From: Tribonema minus
Taxonomy: Eukaryota > Sar > Xanthophyceae > Tribonematales > Tribonemataceae
Length of the DNA stretch: 64,000 bases
Assembly (NCBI GenBank): GCA_017506865.1
Contig: JAFCMP010000514.1
Coordinates: forward strand, 868,001-932,000
Direction of reading: 5' to 3'
Under the pieces are notes generated by a model. The model did no database searches. It saw only the letters and a program-made list of their open reading frames with translations, and was not told the origin of the DNA. The position numbers were made by a program, and so were the translations under genes. Of the stretch, positions 1 to 6,733 are shown in pieces. The number at the start of each line of letters is the position of its first letter. Within the stretch, counting starts at the first letter, position 1.

Positions 1-3
1 CAC

Positions 4-360
4 ATGCTTCATTGGAGGTGAAGTCGGAGTTGCTGCATTTGAAAACGCCTTCATTGGAGATGGCTCCACCTCCACCATAACCTGCAACGCAACCGAAGCG
101 AGCAGTCAGAACGCTGGTTGATATATCGATGCCAAGATGGATCCCAAGTGCACAGATGTCGCCTCGCATTTGAAAGGACTCAGGCGCGCCGCGTCGGTGT
201 CGGCACGCTCACGTCACAACACGGGCACGCCGTCAGGCACGGCATCGCCTCACAGTACAAAATGCCAAATATGATGATGACTCACGTGCATTGTTGGTGG
301 CGAAGGTCGAGGTGCTGCAAGTGAAATCGCCACCGTTGTAGATGGCTCCACCATCACCAC
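4..360 (-). CDS. Host beta-helix repeat gene, exons downstream of the provirus
   Basis: Two small exons on the minus strand, 360-286 and 81-4. Each is preceded by an acceptor ending TTGCAG and followed by a GTGAGT-like or GTG donor. They are 75 and 78 nt long and phase 1-1, so they can be duplicated or skipped without breaking the frame. The first reads GGDGGAIYNGGDFTCSTSTF and the second GYGGGGAISNEGVFKCSNSD. This is the GGA(I)xN...FxxN pattern of polymorphic-membrane-protein-like parallel beta-helix repeats. The exons at 20744-21896 have the same phase and motif, so both sides belong to one gene split by the viral insertion. The gene continues beyond the left edge. The role is probably a secreted or surface beta-helix protein; the exact function is unknown. 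Confidence 0.72.
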
Positions 361-500
361 CTGCAACGCAAGCGAAGCGAGCAGTCAGAACGCTGGTTGA
401 TCGATCAATGCAAGATGGATCCCAAGTGCACAGACGTCGCCACGCATTTCAAAGGACTCAACCGCGCCGGGTCGGCGACGGCACGCTCACGTCACGACAA
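361..500 (-). other. Left half of the host intron that received the virus
   Basis: Intron sequence closely similar to the intact sister intron at 82-285, sharing the stretch around CACGCTCACGTCAC. The sister intron serves as a near-empty-site reference for the insertion. No gene is seen. Confidence 0.6.
496..500. repeat. Left target-site duplication, GACAA
   Basis: GACAA lies directly before the first base of the element and again directly after its last base (20676-20680). Five bases fits staggered cutting by a retroviral-type (rve) integrase such as the one encoded at 10878-12230. Confidence 0.75.
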
Positions 501-530
501 TGAAATGGTGTAAACGTTTACACCATTTCA
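501..530. repeat. Left terminal 30-bp perfect palindrome
   Basis: TGAAATGGTGTAAAC is followed immediately by its exact reverse complement, giving 30 of 30 palindromic bases at the very end of the element. An identical copy ends the element at 20646-20675. Two inverted half-sites of this kind resemble the target of a telomere resolvase or tyrosine recombinase, and could also fold into a hairpin end. What is seen is the palindrome; the role is inferred. Confidence 0.95.
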
Positions 531-847
531 CTCGGTCAAAGACTCGGTCAAAGACTCGCGTATAGTAGGGCGAGTACCGTCAAAGTCCCATTTGACGCCC
601 CCCACATGGACGCCGGTTACGATCAAACGCTCGGCCTGGGGGTCGAGCGCGGTGGTTACTGTAGGGGAAATGGAGTGAACTGCTCAAACCATGTGATCGT
701 GTGTTCCACTCCTTGACATGCAGGGTTTCATCAAGGTACTGTCGGACAGCTCAGCGTTTGCTGATCAAATGGTCAGATGTGTCAAATGGTCAAAGCTGTC
801 AAATGGTCAAAGCTGTCAAATGGTCAAAGTGCTCAGCAGCACCCGGA
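501..847. repeat. Left terminal inverted repeat
   Basis: Matches the reverse complement of 20329-20675. The outer 170 bp or so is nearly identical: the palindrome, two CTCGGTCAAAGA units, then the block with CGAGCGCGGTGGTTACTGTAG. It then carries an extra segment of about 80 bp (roughly 682-762) missing from the right copy. The shared blocks GTCAAATGGTCAAAGCT (tandem, about 20 bp) and CTCAGCAGCACCCGGA follow, where the similarity ends. Confidence 0.93.
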
Positions 848-949
848 GTTTGAAGTTGAAGTTTGTGTGGCGGAAACAACAGAAAATCTGCCACACACAG
901 TAGCTGAAACGCGACAAGCGCACACTGGGATATTTACAACATGTAGTAT

Positions 950-2272
950 TTACAGGTCGAGCATAGACCTCATCTTCTGCAGCCCTGCAACAGCCTCAGC
1001 CTTCAGCGCTACAGCCTCAGCCTCCAGCGCTACAGCCGCTGCAAGCATCTCATGCGCCCTCGTCATCTGCAGTTTGTAAGACGCCGCCCTCCCCCTCATC
1101 CAGTCCTCCCCATCCTCATCTCTGGATCGCTTCCTCGATGGCGAAGGAGCTGATGCCGAACCTGGCGCTGCCGGAGCTGCTGCCTGCGCTGGAGCTGCTG
1201 CTGCTGGAGCTGCTGCCTGCGCTGGAGCTGCTGATGGTGCTGATGGAGCTGCTGCTGCCGGCGCTGCTGTTGGAGCTACTGCCTGCGCTGGGGCTGCTGC
1301 TGCCGGCGCTGGAGCTGGAGCTGTCACTGGCGTTGCTGGCGTTGCTGGAGCTGGAGCTGCTGCTGCCGGATCTGTCGTTGGTGCATCGATGTGATGGATG
1401 TCAGCGTAATGGAAGGTGGTCTCGATGCTGGCATGACCAAATAGTTTCTTGCAGCAGTGGTGAAAGCTCTCTCCGTCGTAGTGGTAGCGGAAGTAGTACG
1501 CCGCTCCGAGGCCCCGCGAATGGTGAGGCGTGTACTCTTTGGCGAATCTCTTGCGGTATGCGACCCTCAAATCGTTGTAGACGTACAGGTTCTTCATCCG
1601 TGCTTCGATGCCGTTCCGAAGCGAGTCTTCTTCCTGATCGTATGCATCGTAGAGGTGATCATTCGCGGCACACCATTCCTCCGGTGTAATGTATATGATC
1701 GGGAAAGAGAACGGCTCGCCCTTCTTCTGATTCTTGCTCAACTTGTCGATCACGACGTGCCCGGGTTTCTCCGGGTCCACTTTGAAGCGCCCTTTCCATA
1801 TGCATGCGAACCTCCGCTGGCTCAACACCATGAGGGCCAGGAACAGCTCCCACCAGTCGCCGACAGTCGTGCCGGTGATGTCGCCGTGCGCGAGCGCGAC
1901 TGTCGCCGAGTATTGTATGATTGGCGTGGTGTGGAAATCGAGTATGCCTTTGTTCGCGTGCGCTTCGAGGATGGCATCACCTCTGGCTCTCACCCCGTTG
2001 CTGATGTCAGGACACGAACAGTGTTTTGCCATCTCCACTCTGTCGGGGTGTGTGGACTCCAGTATCAACTTCTTCACGTGACTGAAAAGATTCGGCATGT
2101 TTGCTATCAAGGTTGGCTTGAACGTGCACACTGCGCTCGACTGCTCGACTGCGATGGTGCGACAGTACTCGTTCAGCGCCGCCTGTGTACGCTCGTTGTC
2201 CTTGAGCGAGTCCCAGAACAGGATGTACTGGTTGGCGCACGCGCGCTCTCGCTTCGTCGGACCCTTCACCAT
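950..2272 (-). CDS. Tyrosine recombinase (integrase or possible telomere resolvase)
   Basis: A 440-residue protein with the tyrosine recombinase catalytic set. Arg153/154 lie in SQRRFACIW, candidate lysines are Lys177/180, the HxxR box is His250-Arg253 (HHSRG), His280 is in LFGHAS, and the nucleophile Tyr289 is in FHYAD nine residues later, the normal family spacing. Residues 300-400 are an Ala/Pro-rich low-complexity linker, and a short charged, then helical tail ends the protein. The family cuts and rejoins DNA through a 3'-phosphotyrosine at inverted half-sites. The element also encodes an rve integrase, so this enzyme may resolve or close the palindromic ends rather than integrate the genome. 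It lies just inside the left terminal repeat, and an AT-rich motif lies 42-51 nt upstream. The assignment to family is firm; the role is inferred. Confidence 0.88.
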   Translation of the reverse strand: MVKGPTKRERACANQYILFWDSLKDNERTQAALNEYCRTIAVEQSSAVCTFKPTLIANMPNLFSHVKKLILESTHPDRVEMAKHCSCPDISNGVRARGDAILEAHANKGILDFHTTPIIQYSATVALAHGDITGTTVGDWWELFLALMVLSQRRFACIWKGRFKVDPEKPGHVVIDKLSKNQKKGEPFSFPIIYITPEEWCAANDHLYDAYDQEEDSLRNGIEARMKNLYVYNDLRVAYRKRFAKEYTPHHSRGLGAAYYFRYHYDGESFHHCCKKLFGHASIETTFHYADIHHIDAPTTDPAAAAPAPATPATPVTAPAPAPAAAAPAQAVAPTAAPAAAAPSAPSAAPAQAAAPAAAAPAQAAAPAAPGSASAPSPSRKRSRDEDGEDWMRGRAASYKLQMTRAHEMLAAAVALEAEAVALKAEAVAGLQKMRSMLDL

Positions 2273-2313
2273 GGCTGCTGGTTGTGATGCTTCTCTTTGA
2301 CTGACAACTGTAA

Positions 2314-2323
2314 ATATAATTAT
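2314..2323 (-). promoter_or_regulatory. Putative early promoter motif of the tyrosine recombinase
   Basis: The minus strand reads ATAATTATAT, 42 nt upstream of the ATG at 2272. The identical decamer precedes the polymerase-helicase gene (9212-9221). Two exact copies upstream of two replication/recombination genes in GC-rich DNA suggest an early promoter element. Confidence 0.45.
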
Positions 2324-2364
2324 ACCAATTAATCAAACGCGGAAAGCTTGACACCACTGCGCTG

Positions 2365-2697
2365 TCAATCACCGAATAGCGGCGCGTACTTGTAACACAC
2401 GGTGCCGCCGCGGGTGAACCTCAGGCAGCAGTCCACTCCCGTGCGACTCTTGCAACTGTAGCTGCGCGCATGGTGACGGCCTTCACCCTGTAATCGAAAC
2501 CAGTTCACGCTGTACCATATGCAAACACTGTTGTCCGGAGGATATCGGAAGAACTCAGCCAGTTCAGATCCAGCCCCCCGTAGCTGCCGCACGTGCGGGG
2601 GCATGTCACGGTGTCGCGTGATCAAATAGTCCCATGCTGCTAATTGTACGCCCTCACTACGAATGCGCTTGATGAGGAACTCGTGTAGATCTGGCAT
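2365..2697 (-). CDS. Small Cys/Arg-rich viral protein of unknown function
   Basis: A 110-residue protein (start MPDLHEFLIKRIRSEG, end CYKYAPLFGD). The C-terminal half has four cysteines (SCKS, DCCL, VCYK) and many aromatics, which suggests a compact fold. The open frame extends a further 215 codons upstream, but that part is read entirely from the repeat array. The ATG at 2697, or an alternative at 2718, is therefore the likely start. A late-type motif (AAAAATGTT) lies 17-26 nt upstream. I do not recognise a family. Confidence 0.6.
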   Translation of the reverse strand: MPDLHEFLIKRIRSEGVQLAAWDYLITRHRDMPPHVRQLRGAGSELAEFFRYPPDNSVCIWYSVNWFRLQGEGRHHARSYSCKSRTGVDCCLRFTRGGTVCYKYAPLFGD

Positions 2698-2713
2698 GGT
2701 GTGACAACGCAAC

Positions 2714-2723
2714 AACATTTTTA
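2714..2723 (-). promoter_or_regulatory. Late-type promoter motif of the 2365-2697 gene
   Basis: The minus strand reads TAAAAATGTT, close to the TTTTAATGTT motif found before five structural or integration genes of the element. Confidence 0.4.
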
Positions 2724-2727
2724 CAGA

Positions 2728-3675
2728 ACAACGCCACTCTGTGGCCACGCGACGGCCGCCGCTGTGAATGACGCAGCAGCTGTATTTTGTATTTGTAATG
2801 TGTATTCTGTATTTTGAATTCGCACAGCAATTATTAATACAATCGTGACACACACGGCGAGCGTTCTCGGCGCTGCACGGCGGCGGCGCCCTCAGACATG
2901 ACGCTCGGCCTGTGGCCATGCGACGGCCGCCGCTGTGAATGACGCAGCAGCTGTATTTTGTATTTGTAATGTGTATTCTGTATTTTGAATTCGCACAGCA
3001 ATTATTAATACAATCGTGACACACACGGCGAGCGTTCTCGGCGCTGCACGGCGGCGGCGCCCTCAGACATGACGCTCGGCCTGTGGCCATGCGACGGCCG
3101 CCGCTGTGAATGACGCAGCAGCTGTATTTTGTATTTGTAATGTGTATTCTGTATTTTGAATTCGCACAGCAAGACAATCGTGACACACACGGCGAGCGTT
3201 CTCGGCGCTGCACGGCGGCGGCGCCATCAGACATGACGCTCTGCGACGGCCGCCGCAGTGCATGACGCAGCAGCTGTATTTTGTATTTGTATTGTGTATT
3301 CTGTATGTTGAATTCGCACAGCAAGACAATCGTGACACACACGGCGAGCGTTCTCGGCGCTGCACGGCGGCGGCGCCCTCAGACATGACGCTCTGCGACG
3401 GCCGCCGCAGTGCATGACGCAGCAGCTGTATTTTGTATTTGTAATGTGTATTCTGTATTTTGAATTCGAACAGCAAGACAATCGTGACACACACGGCGAG
3501 CGTTCTCGGCGCTGCACGGCGGCGGCGCCATCAGACATGACGCTCTGCGACGGCCGCCGCAGTGCATGACGCAGCAGCTGTATTTTGTATTTGTATTGTG
3601 TATTCTGTATGTTGAATTCGCACAGCAAGACAATCGTGAAACACATGGCAGTTCAACACCTGATCACTGGTACAT
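2728..3675. repeat. Tandem array A (about six units of 150-171 bp)
   Basis: Imperfect head-to-tail units each contain GACGGCCGCCGC, ATGACGCAGCAGCTGTATTT, a TGTATTCTGTATTTTGAATT segment, CAATCGTGACACACACGGCG and GCGTTCTCGGCGCTGCACGG. The first two units are 171 bp, and later ones shorten to 152 bp by losing CGGCCTGTGGCCA and TTATTAATA segments. Array B (9270-10062) is the same repeat in opposite orientation, and homology at the outer edge extends to the GTGATCAGG...TTGAACTGCC stretch. All reading frames through the units are open, so long ORFs here are artefacts. On the minus strand the array lies directly upstream of the 2365-2697 gene. Confidence 0.92.
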
Positions 3676-3702
3676 TCATGTGCAATTCAAGCGTCCTCGT
3701 CC

Positions 3703-5304
3703 TCACTGAAACTCATCGTTTGTGCCTGCCCGAATGTCCTCGAGTGTGTTCTCCATCGCGTCAACTATGTCATCGTCATCAGTGTCGCGTCCCGCCTCCG
3801 CCGCCGCCACCCTAGCGTCTGCCGCCGCCGCCCGAGCCTCCGCCGCCGTCGCCCGAGCATCCGCCGCCGCAGCGAGCGCTTCCGCTTCCAGCGCACGCCG
3901 GCGCCACGCCGCCGCCCCAGCGCCCTCTGCCTCTTCCAGCGCACGCCGGCGCCACGCCTCCGCTGCTCGTTTCTCCGCCTTAACGGACCACTCCGCAACC
4001 GACAACTGTTTTGTCCGCAAGCTGAGCATGGAGAAAAGCATCGCCGGGTCAGTGTCCTCCGCCGTGAGCGGGCTGCCCGGTCGCGCTGCCTCCGTGTTTG
4101 CGAGCCGCGCCTCGCTGATCGACAGTTGTTCCTCGAACACGTCGCGCTGCTCCTCAGCACTATCTGTCAACTGCTGCGCCGCTAGCAGTTCTGCTCGCAG
4201 CGGCCTCTCCGCTGCCATCCTGATCGCAGGGGAACTCTGCTGCTTGACGTCCACGTGCGCCCGCAGCTGTGCCACATCTCGCTGTAAGGCCGCGACGCGG
4301 TCGTCGTTGGCGAACTCGGCGAGCTTGCGCTGCGCGGACAGGGCGCGTTCGCATGTTGTCTGCATGGTCCTGCTGGCACGCTCCGAGACTGCGCTCTGGC
4401 TGGGCGACCGCTGCAGCATGCGCACGCAGTCATTGAGCATGTTGCGGATCGTGTCCAGTACGTTCAGGTGCCAGATGTCCGGCGTTGGGACAGTGCTCCA
4501 TCCGCTGGTCACGAGCAAGGTGCGGTCGACGCACTTCTGCACGTTGACGACGTCGAAGTCGCGCATGAAGTCCACCGCGTTATCCATCAGACGCATCACG
4601 TCGACGAGCTGCCAGAACGGTGTGGTGGCGGGGCCGGTGTGGCTGGGTACGGTAGAGTCGATCCACGCATCAAGACACGAGTCCTCGCCTTTTGCCCATC
4701 GGTAAGGCAACTCGGCCAAGTCGTAGATTTCGCGCATGTGCGACTCGACGGTGGCTGCGTCCAGCGCTGCGTGCCAAATGTCGCGGTGAGCCATGGCTAA
4801 CTGCCACAGAGCGCGCCTCTCGTCTGCTGCCGCTGCTGGTACTGCTGCCGCTGCCGCTGCCGGAGCTGCTGCCGCTGCCGCTGCCGGAGCTGCTGCCGCT
4901 GCCGGAGCTGCTGCCGCTGCTGGTACTGCTGCCGCTGCCGCTGCTGCGATCTGCTGCCTCTCAGGCGCGGATGTATGGTTCACGAACTCGAGGCGAATAA
5001 GGCACGGTACTCTCTTGAGCATTGTGGCAATGGCGGTAGGCTTGACGCCCGTGCCGTTGACGTGCACCCACACACAGCTGACGGGCACCGCGGGGTCCTC
5101 GCGCTCGCTGCAGAATTCTACCTCTACTGGTGTCAGTTCCGTACTGTAGATGTTGTGTTTGGGTTTATTTGTAGCTGCAGCTTCCCGTGCATCAGTGACG
5201 GCGCGCACCGCGGCCTCGTGATCATCATCGCCTTCGAAGAGGCAGCGGACGCCGTGTTTTCTGTTCTGTCTCTGATCCAGCCAGATCACCTCTGCCTCTG
5301 CCAT
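3703..5304 (-). CDS. Large coiled-coil viral protein, function unknown
   Basis: A 533-residue protein. Residues 1-115 look globular, with charged and hydrophobic blocks (MAEAEVIWLDQRQN at the start, VHVNGTGVKPTAIATMLKRV near 85-105). An Ala/Pro low-complexity hinge follows at about 120-160. The rest is strongly helical with heptad-like Ala/Leu/Glu/Arg and includes two WRRRALE repeats, ending in an acidic tail (DTDDDDIVDAMEN). This looks like an elongated scaffold, tail or tegument-like protein. It is the only large gene between array A and the inner repeat at 5939. I recognise no family; the open frame and absence of overlap support a real gene. Confidence 0.7.
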   Translation of the reverse strand: MAEAEVIWLDQRQNRKHGVRCLFEGDDDHEAAVRAVTDAREAAATNKPKHNIYSTELTPVEVEFCSEREDPAVPVSCVWVHVNGTGVKPTAIATMLKRVPCLIRLEFVNHTSAPERQQIAAAAAAAVPAAAAAPAAAAAPAAAAAAAPAAAAAAVPAAAADERRALWQLAMAHRDIWHAALDAATVESHMREIYDLAELPYRWAKGEDSCLDAWIDSTVPSHTGPATTPFWQLVDVMRLMDNAVDFMRDFDVVNVQKCVDRTLLVTSGWSTVPTPDIWHLNVLDTIRNMLNDCVRMLQRSPSQSAVSERASRTMQTTCERALSAQRKLAEFANDDRVAALQRDVAQLRAHVDVKQQSSPAIRMAAERPLRAELLAAQQLTDSAEEQRDVFEEQLSISEARLANTEAARPGSPLTAEDTDPAMLFSMLSLRTKQLSVAEWSVKAEKRAAEAWRRRALEEAEGAGAAAWRRRALEAEALAAAADARATAAEARAAAADARVAAAEAGRDTDDDDIVDAMENTLEDIRAGTNDEFQ

Positions 5305-5938
5305 GGCCTGCAGGGGGGGCGAAGGACAGACACGTCAGTATGATGTATGTTGTATTTGTAATGTTGTATCTGTATGTTTGCGAGTGTTCCGTCGATGGCA
5401 TTGCGCTTACAACTGCTAGCAGCCTACCTCGGCTGCGGCGCTGCTGCTGCAAATGACGCTACTGATGTGGCGAAGCAAACTGCATGGGTGAATGTCGTCG
5501 GACTAACATCTCACCTCCATAGAGAGGCTGGCGCGCTGCTTGCTGGTACTGGCTCACGCCACTGCCTTCGCCCCCCCACTGCTCTATGTTCTTGCCAGAA
5601 AACATTAATTGATCTAGTGGGTATGTATGCTTGGAAGATAATACAGAATACAGAACACAAATACAACATACATCAGACAGCAGACGGTAACTCTTTGTTC
5701 GTGTTCAAGATTCAGAAAATCAGAAGTTCAGAAACTCAGACGTACGAATCCACAAGTTTGTTTTGAGCGACAGATTGGAATGCAAACCGCCTTCCAATCA
5801 ACTGTAACACGCTGTTGAAGTTGTCAGTTCTGCGTCAGACCTACACACTTGGAAGGAGCGGGAGGGATGGACGGGCGCGATGGGGGCGCTGCGGTGCTGC
5901 TGGGAGCGCGCGGCGATCGGGAGCTCGCCACAGCACAG
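5305..5938. other. Viral intergenic region with a small inverted repeat
   Basis: No convincing gene. GTATGTTGTATTTGTA at 5345-5360 recurs inverted at 5641-5671 in a sequence related to the array units (ATACAGAATACAGAACACAA). The two copies flank about 265 bp. A 130-codon plus-strand frame at 5374-5766 begins within one arm and reads through the other; I do not support it as a gene. Bases 5850-5938 are GC-rich and lead into the inner inverted repeat. Confidence 0.5.
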
Positions 5939-6385
5939 GTCAGCCCCTACACCTACAGCGCCCCAAATGAAGTCGGCAGCGCGCTGCACGGAGATCTCGC
6001 CTACTCACTCTCTCTCTCTACTGAGACCACCAGCTTACCGCTCGCATACTCTCTCTAAGGTATGCATTTGCGTTTCACGTAACAACGCCTACTCTCTCTC
6101 TCTCTCAGGAATCCCATCCTGCATACTCTTCATACTCTTCATACTTATTTCTAATATTTGTGTGTGTGTGTGTGTGTGTAGAGAGTAGTATATGTGTGTG
6201 GCGGGGGAGTGGGGCATATAAGGTAAGCTAGCTGGCAGGTATGAGACGAAATAGTTGAACCATGAGAGAGAGAGAGGGGGAGTTTTTTACAGGGCGGGTG
6301 CTGTTTTTCACAGTTTTAATATTAGCTGATTTTCAGGTTTTGAGGAAATCATGGCATCCGCAGACCTCCGCTCACGAAGCTCACG
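5939..6385 (+). repeat. Inner inverted repeat copy IR-A
   Basis: 447 bp matching the reverse complement of 19872-20311, from GTCAGCCCCTACACCTACAG to CTCACGAAGCTCACGA. It contains CT-rich microsatellites, a TG microsatellite (about 6160-6178), GAGAGAGAGAGAG at 6265-6277 and a conserved CAGTTTTAATATTAGCTGAT block. It ends 57 nt before the ATG of the zinc-finger-like gene at 6443. Its partner ends 85 nt before the start at 19786, so both copies read into a gene start. Confidence 0.93.
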
Positions 6386-6412
6386 ATGCGCCTGACCACG
6401 CGTTCCATGTAC

Positions 6413-6422
6413 TTTTAAATGT
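6413..6422 (+). promoter_or_regulatory. Late-type promoter motif before the 6443 gene
   Basis: TTTTAAATGT, 21 nt upstream of the ATG at 6443. It is the same element as at 15434-15444 and 19801-19810. Confidence 0.45.
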
Positions 6423-6442
6423 GCGTTGCGAATTAACGGACG

Positions 6443-6733
6443 ATGGCTCAGACCACAGACGCGCAGTACATCGCCGATGGCCTGTGTCCCGTGTGCAAGG
6501 TCCCGCGCCGTTGCAAACACAGCAGTCCGCGCCGCGCGCTGATAGAGCACATGCGCACGCGTCGCGACGCCCCCCACGCGCTCTGGAGGGCCACGTGGTG
6601 GGATGAACACTTCACGCACGGCGGCAGCGCTCCCACCGGGCCGCGTGCGTTGAGCGACGATGACATACGCAGCGCCATATTCAGAGCTTTTGGCTACCTC
6701 CCTTCGGGCACACTCGGCACTTCAGCGTCGTGA
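6443..6733 (+). CDS. Small zinc-finger-like viral protein
   Basis: A 96-residue protein with one putative metal-binding cluster near the N terminus. CPVCKVPRRCKH gives two or three cysteines and a histidine, followed by a basic helix containing HMRTRRDAPH. The C-terminal third is Ala/Gly/Ser-rich. A role as a small DNA- or RNA-binding regulator is a reasonable guess, not shown. The 3' end overlaps the convergent polymerase-helicase gene by 53 nt. It is preceded by a late-type motif and the inner repeat IR-A. Confidence 0.6.
   Translation: MAQTTDAQYIADGLCPVCKVPRRCKHSSPRRALIEHMRTRRDAPHALWRATWWDEHFTHGGSAPTGPRALSDDDIRSAIFRAFGYLPSGTLGTSAS

Noticed and set aside
1138..1689. Leu-rich plus-strand frame opposite the tyrosine recombinase
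   Set aside because: It is the antisense of the recombinase's Ala/Pro linker; low-complexity GC-rich DNA.
2698..3646. Several overlapping minus-strand frames of 60-215 codons through the array
   Set aside because: They translate the tandem repeat in all frames (KYRIHITNTKYSC-type strings) and the same strings appear in array B. The array has no stop codons by composition, not by selection.
2728..3675. CRISPR-like array
   Set aside because: Units are 150-171 bp with no short repeat/unique spacer structure and no cas genes; the setting is eukaryotic.
3722..4705. 327-codon plus-strand frame
   Set aside because: Antisense of the helical Ala-rich viral protein at 3703-5304.
5374..5766. 130-codon viral ORF
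   Set aside because: It starts inside one arm of a small inverted repeat and reads through the other; no homology or promoter motif seen.
6262..6606. ORF starting MREREGEFFTG inside IR-A, repeated in IR-B
   Set aside because: The start lies in a GAGA microsatellite and the two copies diverge in frame after the repeat. It is more likely leader or promoter sequence than a conserved protein.
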